This document shows positions 37,600 to 46,873 of a stretch of DNA of 64,000 nt, in pieces (within the stretch, counting starts at the first letter, position 1; each line of letters begins with the position of its first letter). Origin of the DNA: Solidesulfovibrio magneticus RS-1 (GTDB taxonomy: Bacteria; Desulfobacterota; Desulfovibrionia; Desulfovibrionales; Desulfovibrionaceae); NCBI RefSeq assembly GCF_000010665.1, contig NC_012796.1, positions 4,922,001 through 4,986,000 of the forward strand, read 5' to 3'. A program made the position numbers and the translations under genes. The notes beneath the pieces were generated by a model. It was not told the origin of the DNA, did not search any database, and saw nothing but the letters and a program-made list of their open reading frames with translations.

Positions 37600-37920
37600 C
37601 CAAAACCCCCGGGTTTCCGATGGCCTACCTGTTTGCGGCGAAAAAACCAAGGCGGTTTCCGATTCCCCCGGTTGACAATCCCGCGCAAGTCCGTATTCTG
37701 ACGTCTTGGCATGACATCGGCCCCTGGGCTCCGTTCCCGCGACGCGGTCTCGCTGCAAACCCGTCGCCCCCACCCGGAACGCTTAACGCCCCCCGATGGC
37801 CAAAGGCCCCGATCTTCCGATCCTGACGCGGCCCGCAGCTTCCGTTTCTCGCATCGCCCGATCGCCCCCGCGCGCGAAACCGTTTGTTGCGCGGACTCAC
37901 TTCTGCCAAAGGATATCCTT

Positions 37921-39411
37921 TTGAGCTTCGACTCTTTTTGCCTGCATGATTCCCTGATCGCCAACATCAAGCGCGCCGGATACGAAACCCCCACGCCCAT
38001 CCAGGCCGAGGCCGTGCCCCACGTCATGGAAGGCCATGACCTCATGGGCCTGGCCCAGACCGGCACCGGCAAGACCGCCGCGTTCCTGTTGCCGATCCTG
38101 CATCGCCTCATCACCAACCCGGCCCGCACCCGGTCGCCCCGTACGCTCATCCTGGCCCCCACCCGCGAGCTGGCCGAACAGATTTTCCGCTCCACCCTGG
38201 ACTTCATGCGCGGCACCCGCCTGCGCGCCACGGTCATCTACGGCGGCGTGGGCATGTTCCCCCAGGTGCGCGCCCTGCGTCAGGGCGTGGACGTCATCGT
38301 GGCCTGCCCGGGCCGGCTGCTGGATCATTTGAACCAGGGCAACGTCCGCTTCGACGGCCTGGAGACGCTGGTCCTCGACGAAGCCGACCACATGTTTGAC
38401 ATGGGCTTTTTGCCCGACATCAAGCGCATCCTGGCCGCCCTGCCGGCCAAGCGCCAGACCCTGCTCTTCTCGGCCACCATGCCTCCGGCCATCTCCGGCC
38501 TGGCCGCCGAGACGCTCACCGACCCGGTCACCGTGCGCATCGGCCATCTGGCCCCGCTGTCCACCGTGGAGCACGCCATCTACCCGGTCTCCCATAACCA
38601 GAAGGCCCCCCTGCTGCTGCACCTGCTCGGCGAAGCCGGCAAGGAATCGGTGATCGTCTTCACCCGCACCAAGCACCGGGCCAAGAACCTGGCCCAGCAG
38701 CTGTGCCGCTCCGGCCACAAGGCCACCTGCTTGCAGGGCAATCTGTCCCAGCGCCAGCGCCAGATCGCCATGGACGGCTTCCGTCGCGGCTCCTTCCAGA
38801 TTCTGGTGGCCACGGACATCGCCGCCCGGGGCATCGACGTCTCCCAGGTCGCCCACGTGGTCAACTTCGACATCCCGGACACCGCCGAGGCCTACACCCA
38901 CCGCATCGGCCGCACCGGCCGGGCCGAACGTGACGGCCAGGCCCACACCTTCGTCACCGGCGAAGACATGGGCATGGTCCGGGCCATCGAGTCCCACATG
39001 AAAAAGCCCCTGCCCCGACGCAACGTCGAAGGCTTCGAGCCCGAGCCCGGCGAATTCCGCCGCTCCGCTCCGGCCCCGCGCAGCGCCGCCCGGCCCCGCC
39101 AGGGCTACGGCGCGCCCCGCCAGGGCGGCTACGGCGACCGTCAGCGCCAGGGCGACCGCCCCTACGGCGACCGCCCCCGCGGCCCCCGGCCCGAAGGCGC
39201 GCGCGCCGACAGCGCCCGTGACGACCGTCCCCGCTCCGATCGGCCGCGCAGCGACCGCCCGGCGGCCGACCGCCCCCGGTCCGACCGGCCGCGCACCGAG
39301 CGCCAGCCGTCCGACGAGCGCCGCTCCACCTTCGGCCTTGGCGGCGCCGACAACCGCTCGGGCAACCAGCGCCCCCGCCGCGCCTACAACGACGGCGCTT
39401 CCGCCGCCTAA
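37921..39411 (+). CDS. DEAD-box ATP-dependent RNA helicase (RhlE-like)
   Basis: 496 residues. The core shows the Q motif region (GYETPTPIQAEAVP), motif I AQTGTGKT, Ia PTRELAEQ, II DEAD (LVLDEADHMFDMGFLPDI), III SAT, IV VIVFTRTK, V ATDIAARGID and VI HRIGRTGRA. From about residue 375 a basic tail has repeats of DRPRSDRP and GDRPYGDRP type, an RNA-binding disordered region. The family unwinds short RNA duplexes in ribosome assembly and mRNA turnover, often in cold. A TTG at 37921 with AAAGG eight bases before is the likely start, since the conserved domain begins within a few residues and no closer ATG fits. Confidence 0.95.
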   Translation: MSFDSFCLHDSLIANIKRAGYETPTPIQAEAVPHVMEGHDLMGLAQTGTGKTAAFLLPILHRLITNPARTRSPRTLILAPTRELAEQIFRSTLDFMRGTRLRATVIYGGVGMFPQVRALRQGVDVIVACPGRLLDHLNQGNVRFDGLETLVLDEADHMFDMGFLPDIKRILAALPAKRQTLLFSATMPPAISGLAAETLTDPVTVRIGHLAPLSTVEHAIYPVSHNQKAPLLLHLLGEAGKESVIVFTRTKHRAKNLAQQLCRSGHKATCLQGNLSQRQRQIAMDGFRRGSFQILVATDIAARGIDVSQVAHVVNFDIPDTAEAYTHRIGRTGRAERDGQAHTFVTGEDMGMVRAIESHMKKPLPRRNVEGFEPEPGEFRRSAPAPRSAARPRQGYGAPRQGGYGDRQRQGDRPYGDRPRGPRPEGARADSARDDRPRSDRPRSDRPAADRPRSDRPRTERQPSDERRSTFGLGGADNRSGNQRPRRAYNDGASAA

Positions 39412-39433
39412 GGCCGCTTAAACTCGCATTTAT

Positions 39434-39465
39434 AAGCCGCTCCGGTTCGCCGGGGCGGCTTTTTT
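39434..39465 (+). terminator. Intrinsic terminator after the helicase gene
   Basis: AAGCCGCTCCG, loop GTTCG, CGGGGCGGCTT followed by T residues; a stable GC stem and T-run. Confidence 0.88.
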
Positions 39466-39545
39466 GTTGGTGGTAGACAAAGGACGCGGTCATACGGCAC
39501 ACCCGAAAACCCCGGGCGTGCGCCTCCCGCCCCACAAGGACCGCC

Positions 39546-40235
39546 ATGAGCAGCCACAAGCAATACCGCCTCGACCTCGACCGCATCGAAGCCTCGCTGC
39601 GCGAGGTGCAGGCCGATTTCGACCGCATCAGCGAAAAGCTCCTCATGCGCCGCGAGCCAATTACCGACCAGATCATCGCCAACCTGCTCGAAGGCTACGC
39701 CTACGTGGACCAACTGCTGGAAGACGGGATCGAAGTCTTCTCGCCCTCGGGCCTCGACCATATCCTGGAACTCAACCACATCGTGCTGTGCGGCGTTAAC
39801 GACAGCCTGCGGCTGGAATACGGTTCCCATCTGTTGGAGACGCGCCGCCGCTTCGCCGACGGCATCGGGGCCATCGCCGATTATTACGAAGCCAAGCGCC
39901 ATAAGGCCGCCCCGCGCCGGGCGGCCGGGGTTTACGTGCTCTCGGTCAGCCAGCCCCAGCTGTTCCTGGAAGGCAACCATCGCACCGGCGCGCTGGTGGC
40001 CAGCTACATCCTCGTGCAAGAGGGCCTGCCGCCCTTCGTGCTCACGCCCAAAAACGCCGTGGCCTACTTCAACCCCTCCACCCTCATCAAATGGCGCGAT
40101 AAGCAGAAATTCCTGGACCGACAGTATTACCTGAAAAAATACCGCCGGGTGCTCCAGGACTTCTTCGAGGAAACCCTGGACAAGCGCTTCCGCCGCTCCC
40201 TGCGCCTGGACAAGGACGTAACGGCCAAGGACTGA
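39546..40235 (+). CDS. Fic-like protein lacking the catalytic histidine
   Basis: 229 residues, soluble and mostly helical. At about 137-150 is QPQLFLEGNHRTGALVASYI, which matches the Fic motif HPFxxGNxRxxR in its GN-R part, but the catalytic His position is Gln and the following Pro is Leu. Around it are helices typical of Fic/Doc proteins (LDHILELNHIVL before, and the post-motif helix). Active Fic enzymes transfer AMP or phosphate groups to proteins; this one would be inactive or use another chemistry. The start ATG has an ACAAGGACCGCC site. It stands alone between two terminator-bounded units. Alternative: a divergent relative retaining only nucleotide binding. Confidence 0.65.
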   Translation: MSSHKQYRLDLDRIEASLREVQADFDRISEKLLMRREPITDQIIANLLEGYAYVDQLLEDGIEVFSPSGLDHILELNHIVLCGVNDSLRLEYGSHLLETRRRFADGIGAIADYYEAKRHKAAPRRAAGVYVLSVSQPQLFLEGNHRTGALVASYILVQEGLPPFVLTPKNAVAYFNPSTLIKWRDKQKFLDRQYYLKKYRRVLQDFFEETLDKRFRRSLRLDKDVTAKD

Positions 40236-40315
40236 GACCGTCCGGGGCGTCCCCGAGGTTCCCAATTATTGCTATGGCAATTGTATTTCGGACCGCGCGG
40301 GGATAGATTGACTGG

Positions 40316-41983
40316 ATGACCAACCTTCCTGGCCGCTCCTCGCGTCCCGGCCCGGCCGGGATCCTGGCCGCCCGCCTGCGCCAGATCCATGGCCTGTTCG
40401 AGACGCGGCCGGTGCGGGCCGTGTTGCTGGCCCTGGCCGTGCTCTTGCCGCTGGCGCTGCTTATCGCCTGGACCCAGGCCTCGGCCTGGAAGGCCCGGGC
40501 CATGCGCCAGGCCATGGCCGAGGCCTCGGCCCTGGCCGCTGTGGAAGAAAACGACATCGCCGCCCGCATCGGCGAACAGTTTGGCCGGATGCGCAAGACC
40601 TCGCGGCTGCTAGCCAGCGACGTCCGCTTCGTCGCGCTCCTGAGAAACCCGGCCGACGCCGCCCTGGCCGATGAACTCAACCGCTACCTCGTGGCCTATT
40701 GCCGCGACCTCGGCCTGCACCGGGCCTATATCCTCGACGCCTCGGGCCGCTGTCTCGTCTCCAGCGACTACGCCAACGCCGCAACCCTGGTGGGGCGGAG
40801 TTTTCACGACCGCGACTACTTCGCCGGAGCCATGCGCGGCCAGCCCACCACCCAGTTCGTGGTGGGCCGGGTCTCCGCCGTGCCGGGCTTCCATTTCGCC
40901 ACGCCCATCCTCGGCTGCGACGGCATCCTCGGCGTGGCCATGGCCAAGGCCGATCTGCGCCCCTTGGGCCAGGGCCTGCACTTCACCTCGGGATTCGTCA
41001 CCGACGACCAGGGCATCATCGTCCTGGCCGCCGATCCGGACCATCTGCTCATGGCCGTGCCCGGCGCGCCGGCCTTGTCGCTGCCCGAAAACGAACGCCT
41101 GGCCCGCTACCAGCGGGCCGAGCTGGCCGTACTGCCCATAACGCCCCACCCGGTGCTGGGCGAAACCCTGTACGTGTCGGGGGGCGGCGCGCCGATCCCC
41201 TCGGTGCTGCGCCGGGCGACCGTGGCCAAGGAGAAGCTTGCCGTCTACCTGTTCGAGCCGGTCACCGGCCTGGCCGCCGCCGAAGCCCAATATCCCGTGC
41301 GATTCGGCCTCTACGCCCTGGCCGCCCTCTGCCTGCTTGGAGCCGGCCTGTCGCTCTACGGCTATCTGGCCCGAGACGCCTGTCTGCGACGCAATCTGCT
41401 GCTCCTAAACGCCAAGCTTGCCCATCAAGCCCACCACGACGCGCTCACCGGCTGCGCCAATCGCCGCCGTTTCGGCGAAGCCGTGGCCATGGCCGCGGCC
41501 GAGGCCGGACGCAGCGGCGCGCCCCTGGCCCTGGCCATGATCGATCTCGACCATTTCAAGCTGGTCAACGACCGCCACGGCCACCCCGTGGGCGACCGCA
41601 TGTTGCGTCATGTCTCGGGGCTTATCCGGGGCAGGCTGCGGCCGGGCGAACTGCTGGCGCGCCTTGGCGGCGAGGAGTTCGCCGTGCTGCTGCCCGGCCT
41701 GGACGAGGCCGCCGCCCGCTCGCGCATGGACGCCGTCCGCCTGGAAATCGCCGCCACGCCGTTGTCCGTGGACGGGCTGGACGTGCCCCAGACCGTCAGC
41801 GTCGGCGTCACGGCCGACACCGGCGGCAAGCCGGTCCAGGAACTGCAACGCGAGGCCGACATGGCTCTGTATCTGGCCAAGAAATGCGGCCGCGACCAGG
41901 TGGTGGCGGCCTCCTGCGTGGACACGCGCCTGACCCTGGACGAACTCGAAGGCGGGGCCTGCCCCAATCCCAAGGGCGCGTGA
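40316..41983 (+). CDS. Membrane diguanylate cyclase with periplasmic Cache sensor
   Basis: 555 residues. A membrane helix lies at about 33-52, a Cache-type periplasmic domain at about 55-315 (AYILDASGRCLVSSDYANAATLVGRSFHDRDYFAGAM is the classic dCache opening), a second helix at about 325-347 and a GGDEF domain at about 370-530. The active-site loop is GGEEF, compatible with diguanylate cyclase activity, and the opening HDALTGCANRR and DLDHFKLVNDRHGHPVGD motifs are intact. The inhibitory RxxD site five residues before GGEEF reads RPGE, so product inhibition may be weak. It makes c-di-GMP in response to an external signal. Stand-alone gene. Confidence 0.93.
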   Translation: MTNLPGRSSRPGPAGILAARLRQIHGLFETRPVRAVLLALAVLLPLALLIAWTQASAWKARAMRQAMAEASALAAVEENDIAARIGEQFGRMRKTSRLLASDVRFVALLRNPADAALADELNRYLVAYCRDLGLHRAYILDASGRCLVSSDYANAATLVGRSFHDRDYFAGAMRGQPTTQFVVGRVSAVPGFHFATPILGCDGILGVAMAKADLRPLGQGLHFTSGFVTDDQGIIVLAADPDHLLMAVPGAPALSLPENERLARYQRAELAVLPITPHPVLGETLYVSGGGAPIPSVLRRATVAKEKLAVYLFEPVTGLAAAEAQYPVRFGLYALAALCLLGAGLSLYGYLARDACLRRNLLLLNAKLAHQAHHDALTGCANRRRFGEAVAMAAAEAGRSGAPLALAMIDLDHFKLVNDRHGHPVGDRMLRHVSGLIRGRLRPGELLARLGGEEFAVLLPGLDEAAARSRMDAVRLEIAATPLSVDGLDVPQTVSVGVTADTGGKPVQELQREADMALYLAKKCGRDQVVAASCVDTRLTLDELEGGACPNPKGA

Positions 41984-42063
41984 GGCGGCCCGAAAGCCCC
42001 CTCCCCCGGGCGGCAGGCGCGAATCGCCAAGACAGCCGGCGACGATTGCGATAGGATTGCGGC

Positions 42064-42996
42064 ATGCGACCCGAAAACGACACTACGGAGCAGCCGGTTC
42101 TTGAGCTGACCGACGTGCGCAAGGCCTACGGCGACTTCGAGGCCGTGCGCGGAGTGAGCTTTGCCGTGTCCCGGGGCGAATGCTTCGGACTTTTAGGCCC
42201 TAACGGCGCGGGCAAGACCACCACCATCCGCATGATCTACGGCTTCTCGCCGCGCTGTGCCGGCGAGATCCGCCTGTTCGGCCAGGACATCGCCACGGCC
42301 TTTCGCCGCGTCAAGGCCCGCCTGGGCGTCTGCCAGCAGGGCAACACCCTGGACCCGGACCTGAGCGTGCTCGAAAACCTCCTCGTCTTTGCCGGCTATT
42401 TCGGCATCCCCCGGGCCGAGGCCAAGGCCCGGGCCGAGGAACTCCTGGCCTTTTTCGCCCTGGAAGGCAAAAAACGCTTCCAGTACGAGGAACTCTCCGG
42501 CGGCATGGCCCGCCGGCTCATGCTGGCCCGGGCCATCGTCAACCGGCCGGAACTGCTCATCCTCGACGAACCCACCACCGGCCTGGACCCCCAGTCGCGC
42601 AACACCCTGTGGGACCGGCTGCTGGACCTCAAACGCCAGGGCATGACGATTCTCCTCACCACCCATGCCATGGAAGAGGCCGAGCGATTTTGCGACCGGC
42701 TGTGCATCATCGACCACGGCCGGGTGGTCACCGAAGGCGACCCGGCCGGACTGGTGGCCGCCCATGCCGGACGCCACGCCCTGGAAGTGGAATCCCCGGA
42801 ACCGGCCATGGCCGAACATCTGGCCGCCGCCGGGGCGCGGTTCGACCGCTCGGGCCGCCGGCTCATCGTCTACGGCGACGACAAGGCGGCGCTCCTCGCC
42901 CTTCGCGAGCGCTTTTGCGCCGAGTCGGGCTTTCTGCGGCCGGCCACCCTGGAAGACGTGTTCCTGCGCGCAACCGGCCGGGAGCTTCGCGAATGA
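42064..42996 (+). CDS. ABC-2 exporter ATP-binding protein (NodI-like)
   Basis: 310 residues. Walker A GLLGPNGAGKTTT, Q-loop (GVCQQGNTLDPDLSV), signature LSGGMARRLMLARA, Walker B LLILDEPTTGLDP and H-loop LLTTHAMEEAERF are complete. The C-terminal extension (about 230-310) is like that of NodI/DrrA-type ATPases. It powers the permease encoded next; the two overlap by four bases (ATGA). Together they would export a lipid- or oligosaccharide-like compound. The substrate is not evident. Confidence 0.92.
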   Translation: MRPENDTTEQPVLELTDVRKAYGDFEAVRGVSFAVSRGECFGLLGPNGAGKTTTIRMIYGFSPRCAGEIRLFGQDIATAFRRVKARLGVCQQGNTLDPDLSVLENLLVFAGYFGIPRAEAKARAEELLAFFALEGKKRFQYEELSGGMARRLMLARAIVNRPELLILDEPTTGLDPQSRNTLWDRLLDLKRQGMTILLTTHAMEEAERFCDRLCIIDHGRVVTEGDPAGLVAAHAGRHALEVESPEPAMAEHLAAAGARFDRSGRRLIVYGDDKAALLALRERFCAESGFLRPATLEDVFLRATGRELRE

Positions 42997-43778
42997 CCAC
43001 CGATCCCCGCTTCACCTGGCTTTTTTGGACCGTCTGGCGGCGCAACCTGCTGGTCTACCGCCGCATCTGGACGGTCAACTTCCTGCCGCCCATGCTGGAG
43101 CCGGTCTTCTACCTGCTGGCCTTTGGCCTGGGCTTTTCCGGGCTGGTGCGGGAGGTCCACTGGAACGGCCAGACCCTGTCCTACACCGAGTTCTTCGCCC
43201 CCTCCATGCTGGCCGCCACCGTCATGTGGCAGGCCTTTCTGGAGACTTCCTACGCCTCGTTCGTGCGCATGTTCTACCAAAAAACCTACGACGCCCTGCT
43301 GGCCACGCCGCTGACCGTCGAAGAAATCATCATTGCCGAGATCGTCTGGGGCGCGACCCGGGCGGTCATCGCCGCCGTGCTCATGCTCGTGGTCATCGCC
43401 CTGCTCGGCTACGTCCCGAGCCTGCACGCCCTGGCCATCCTGCCCATCGCCTTCCTTGGCGGCCTGGCCTTCGGCGCCATGGGCATGGCCACCACCAGCG
43501 TCACCTCGTCCATCGACATGTTCAACCTGCCGATCTTCCTGGTTATCACGCCCATGTTCCTGTTTTCCGGCACGTTTTTCCCCTTGACCGGCCTGCCGGC
43601 CTGGGCCGTGGGCCTGGCCCAGGGCCTGCCGCTCTACCATCTGGCCGAACTCACCCGTTCCGCCTGCCTGGGGCTCCTCGACGCGTCTTCCCTCTGGCAC
43701 ATGCTGGCCCTGGCCGCCTGCGCCGCCCTCTTCATCCCCCTGTCCCTGGCCGGCATGCGGCGGCGGCTGGTGAAGTAG
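42993..43778 (+). CDS. ABC-2 type permease (NodJ-like)
   Basis: 261 residues with six membrane helices. NFLPPMLEPVFYLLAFGLGFSGLV (first helix), a short external loop, FFAPSMLAATVMWQAFLETSY, and a late LVITPMFLFSGTFFPLTGLPAWA before the last helices are typical of the NodJ/ABC-2 fold. It forms the channel for the ATPase with which it overlaps. A palindromic repeat copy begins thirteen bases after the stop. Confidence 0.92.
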   Translation: MTTDPRFTWLFWTVWRRNLLVYRRIWTVNFLPPMLEPVFYLLAFGLGFSGLVREVHWNGQTLSYTEFFAPSMLAATVMWQAFLETSYASFVRMFYQKTYDALLATPLTVEEIIIAEIVWGATRAVIAAVLMLVVIALLGYVPSLHALAILPIAFLGGLAFGAMGMATTSVTSSIDMFNLPIFLVITPMFLFSGTFFPLTGLPAWAVGLAQGLPLYHLAELTRSACLGLLDASSLWHMLALAACAALFIPLSLAGMRRRLVK

Positions 43779-43790
43779 GCCACGAAAAAG

Positions 43791-43832
43791 AGGCCTCCGG
43801 CGGCTGGGGGCCTGAGGCCCCCAGACCCCCCA
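43791..43832 (+). repeat. Dispersed palindromic repeat, copy R3
   Basis: AGGCCTCCGGCGGC, then the hairpin CTGGGGGCCTGAGGCCCCCAG, then ACCCCCCAGATGG, continuing weakly into GAAAGGGGTAAAAGGGTTTT. Type I copy just after the permease stop. Confidence 0.9.
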
Positions 43833-44071
43833 GATGGAAGAAAGGGGTAAAAGGGTTTTCAGCGGGGAGCGGCGCTCTGTCCACCGGAGCGCCAAGCGAG
43901 CGTTCACCGTAACTGCCGGGAACCACCGTTGCTCCAGCCACCTGGAAACCGCGCAAACAGTGCCCTTCCCCCTGCGCCGACTGCAGACGATTCGCCGTTG
44001 TCCCTGGCCCGGCTTGCCCGTGGGCCAAAAAGCCGTTGACAATGTCACTTGCCGGCGACTATCAAGCAGCC

Positions 44072-44707
44072 ATGAACGCTCCAGCCCGCAAAACCTCCGC
44101 CGCCACGGCCAAGGACCGGGAAGCCACCAAGCGCCGGCTCATCGAAGCCGTGGGCCGGGTGCTGGCCCGGCAGGGTTTCCAGGCCGTGGGCGTCAACACC
44201 GTGGCCCGGGAGGCCGGGGTGGATAAGGTGCTCATCTACCGCTACTTCGACGGGTTGCCCGGGCTGGTGGCGGCCTTTGCCCGGGAGGGTGGCTTCTGGC
44301 CCGACCTCGACGAACTGTGCGGCGGCGACCGCCCGGCTTTCCTGGCCCTGCCCTTTGCCCAGCGGATGTCCCTGGCCGTGCGCAACTACCTGCGGGCCGT
44401 GCGCTCCCGGCCGCTGACCCGGGAAATCCTGGCCTGGCGGTTTCTGGAGAAAAACGACCTCACCGACGCCCTGGACACGGCCCGGGCCGAAGCCGGCGCG
44501 GCCATCCTGGCCCTGGCCGGGGAGGGCGTGCAGCGGCCGGACGTTGATCTGCCGGCACTGCACGTGCTGCTCGGCGCGGCCATCAACCACCTGGCCGTGC
44601 GCCAGGACCGCGAACCGGTCTTCGCCGGCTTGCCCCTGGACGACCCGGCCACCTGGGAACGCGTCGAAGCCATGCTCGACCGCATGGTGCTCGCCGTGCT
44701 GGGATAA
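44072..44707 (+). CDS. TetR-family transcriptional regulator
   Basis: 211 residues from the ATG at 44072; earlier in-frame starts exist (44036, 44042) but lack better ribosome sites. The HTH is RLIEAVGRVLARQGFQAVGVNTVAREAGVDKVLIYRYFDGLPGLVAAFA (about 20-65). The ligand domain is helical and has no recognisable effector motif. It is downstream of the ABC-2 exporter on the same strand with a 293-base gap holding repeat R3, so it may control that exporter. No operator palindrome was recognised nearby. Confidence 0.85.
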   Translation: MNAPARKTSAATAKDREATKRRLIEAVGRVLARQGFQAVGVNTVAREAGVDKVLIYRYFDGLPGLVAAFAREGGFWPDLDELCGGDRPAFLALPFAQRMSLAVRNYLRAVRSRPLTREILAWRFLEKNDLTDALDTARAEAGAAILALAGEGVQRPDVDLPALHVLLGAAINHLAVRQDREPVFAGLPLDDPATWERVEAMLDRMVLAVLG

Positions 44708-44711
44708 ATAA

Positions 44712-44788
44712 GAGGCCTCCGGCGGCCAGGAGAGGCGCTGCCTCTCCTGGACCTCTCCGCTGGGGGCCTGAGGCCCCCAGACCCCCCA
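44712..44788 (+). repeat. Dispersed palindromic repeat, copy R4 (two hairpins)
   Basis: AGGCCTCCGGCGG, an extra hairpin CCAGGAGAGG/CCTCTCCTGG (44727-44751), then the usual CTGGGGGCC-TGA-GGCCCCCAG and ACCCCCCAACTGGG. It begins five bases after the tetR stop. Nothing else is seen in the 342-base gap to 45049. Confidence 0.9.
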
Positions 44789-45049
44789 ACTGGGAAAATT
44801 GCGAAGGGGATTTCGGCGCAGATTGGTCTTTCGGCCGGTTTGTTGGGAAGACAAAGCGGCACTGTTCTTGACGGAAACGACGGTTGTTCAGGCCACCTGA
44901 AGCCATGCGGCCGACGCAGCCGGCCAAAGCCGTCGAAGCCTCCAGTGGGCGCAGCCTGCGCCCTTTTTTGGGGAACTAATGTCACCACAAGGTGACAAAA
45001 TCCGCGCCCGACCCGGCCACCCCGGGTCCGGCCGGCAAGGAGAAGGGCC

Positions 45050-46039
45050 ATGACGGACGAACTGACGCGGGAAAACGTGACGCCGACCGGGCAGCGCGAG
45101 CCGGTTTTTGGGCCGTGGTTGTTGGGACTGGGGCTGCTCTTGGCCGCCTTGCTGCTGGCCGTTTTGGGCGAGGCCCGGGCCGCCGACGAGGCCGGCACGG
45201 GGCTGGTGCGCGATCTGGAAGACCTGGACGCGGCCAAAAACGGGCAGGGAACGATTCGCATCGAGGCCCGCGGCGGCTGGACCGCGCCGCAAACCGTGTC
45301 CAAGGCGCGGTTTGCCATGGCCCGGGAAGAGGTGCGAGCCTATTACGAAACCGACCATCTGGCCCTGGATATGGGCTTCGAGACCGGCCAGTACGACTTC
45401 ACCCGGACCGGGCGGTTGCCTTTTGGCGGACGCGCCCCGTTTGAGAACCTCTCCCGCTTCGAGGGCGGGCTGGCCGTCCAGGGCGGCCTGTGGTCCGACG
45501 TATCGGGATTTCTGGGGCTGCGGGGCGATCTCGGCTACGAGGACGCCCCCGACGTCCGGGGGCTTGGCGGCACAGCCATGGCCGGCCTGGTCGTGCCCAT
45601 GGGGCGAAGCTGGCTGTTGACCCTGGGCGGCGGCGCGTCGGTCACGCCGGTGGACGTCCAGCCCGTGCCCATAGTTGCCCTGCGCTACGAAGCCCCGGCC
45701 GACACCGGCATCGTCGTGGACCTGGGCCTGCCGCGCACCGAGGCGCGCTGGCGTGGCGGCTCCTGGTGGACCCTGCGCCTGACCGGGGAAATCGACGGCG
45801 CCCACTATCATCTGGCCGACGACAACCTGGCCGCGCCCAAGGGCACGGTGGCGTTTTTCGCGCCCCGGGCCGGGCTTTTCGTGGACCTCACGCCCATGGC
45901 CGGCCTGAAGGCCAGCCTTGGCGCGCATTACGCCCTGCCTGGAACCATGACGTTTTACCGGGAGAGCGGTTCCCGGCTCAAGCGCTACGACACGGGCGGC
46001 GCGCCCGGCGCGTCCCTGCGCCTGGGCTGGTCGTTCTGA
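45050..46039 (+). CDS. Predicted outer-membrane beta-barrel protein
   Basis: 329 residues. A hydrophobic export signal is at about 22-45 (PWLLGLGLLLAALLLAVLGEARAAD), preceded by an unusually long polar N-terminus. The remainder alternates hydrophobic and polar residues as barrel strands (RIEARGGWTA, LALDMGFETGQYDF, LLTLGGGASVTPVDV, LKASLGAHYAL) and ends SLRLGWSF, with the C-terminal phenylalanine needed for BAM insertion. The ATG at 45050 follows AAGGAGAAGGGCC. No enzymatic motif was found, so it is probably a porin-like or structural barrel of unknown substrate. Confidence 0.75.
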   Translation: MTDELTRENVTPTGQREPVFGPWLLGLGLLLAALLLAVLGEARAADEAGTGLVRDLEDLDAAKNGQGTIRIEARGGWTAPQTVSKARFAMAREEVRAYYETDHLALDMGFETGQYDFTRTGRLPFGGRAPFENLSRFEGGLAVQGGLWSDVSGFLGLRGDLGYEDAPDVRGLGGTAMAGLVVPMGRSWLLTLGGGASVTPVDVQPVPIVALRYEAPADTGIVVDLGLPRTEARWRGGSWWTLRLTGEIDGAHYHLADDNLAAPKGTVAFFAPRAGLFVDLTPMAGLKASLGAHYALPGTMTFYRESGSRLKRYDTGGAPGASLRLGWSF

Positions 46040-46111
46040 CCGACGCCGCCCCTTGGGCGTCCCGGTCAGAGAACCGCGCCATGCCCAAAACCCTTAAACC
46101 TTTTCCCCATA

Positions 46112-46152
46112 TGGGGGGTCTGGGGGCCTCAGGCCCCCAGCCGCCGGAGGCA
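46112..46152 (-). repeat. Dispersed palindromic repeat, copy R5
   Basis: Minus-strand reading GATGCCTCCGGCGGCTGGGG, hairpin GGGGGCCTGAGGCCCCC, then AGACCCCCCATATGGGG and AAAGGTTTAAGGGTTTT. Begins 28 bases after the cheC-like stop. Confidence 0.9.
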
Positions 46153-46179
46153 TCTTCCGCCTTTTCAAGGGGTGCGGGG

Positions 46180-46770
46180 CTACCCCGCCGCCAGGGCGTC
46201 GATGGCGCCAAGGAGGGAGTCGAAGGAGGACAGGCTGAAGATGATGAGCACCTCGCCGTCGATCAAGTGATCCTTCATGCTGAACTGGGTGCTGGCCACC
46301 AGCACCATGCCCTGGCTTTGGCCGATGATGGAGCCGATGTCGGCTTCGAGGTAATCGGGCGGGGAATAGCGCAGGGGTTCGCGCAGGATGTTGGCGATGG
46401 AGCCCATGACGCCATTGAGGACGATGTTGCCGACCTCTTGCAGGGTGCCGGTGCGCATGGCTGCGGCGTCGGCCGGCATGTTGCCGTTGCCGAGGATGAC
46501 GGACACAAGCTTGTCGGCCGAGGTGGGCGGGAAAATGAGTGCGCTAAGGCCGGCAAATTCGCCGGTGAAGCTGAGTTGTACCGCCGAAAAAACGGAATTG
46601 GGCCGTGTGGCGTAGAGGGCGGCCAGTTGGACCGGCGTCAGCACCCGCAGCACCGGCACCTGGAGCTGGATGTGGGTGTTGACCATCTGGTTGAGCATGC
46701 CGGCGGCCCGGCCCACCCCGATGTTGATGAGCTCCTGCATGATGTCGAGCTGGAGCGAGCTAAGCGACAT
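46180..46770 (-). CDS. CheC-like CheY-phosphate phosphatase
   Basis: 196 residues. Both active-site copies of the CheC family are present: DIMQELINIGVGRAAGMLNQM near 10-30 and TLQEVGNIVLNGVMGSIAN near 107-125, each with the Glu and Asn (E-x-x-N) that position water for dephosphorylation. No docking CheD is visible. It is the third gene of a minus-strand unit behind a single-domain response regulator, which is the likely substrate. It may speed adaptation of that regulator or of the chemotaxis CheY. Confidence 0.9.
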   Translation of the reverse strand: MSLSSLQLDIMQELINIGVGRAAGMLNQMVNTHIQLQVPVLRVLTPVQLAALYATRPNSVFSAVQLSFTGEFAGLSALIFPPTSADKLVSVILGNGNMPADAAAMRTGTLQEVGNIVLNGVMGSIANILREPLRYSPPDYLEADIGSIIGQSQGMVLVASTQFSMKDHLIDGEVLIIFSLSSFDSLLGAIDALAAG

Positions 46771-46873
46771 GCCGATGCCCCCATCTTGAATTCGCGGCGC
46801 GCGGCCAGGCCCGAGGCGGGCGGCCGGCGGCAGGGTTGCGATTGCGCTTTACAGCCAAACGTTCCGACATGGG

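Noticed and set aside
40264-40288. CAATTATTGC/GCAATTG dyad before the diguanylate cyclase gene
   Set aside because: Only five to six paired bases with imperfect symmetry; too weak to call an operator.
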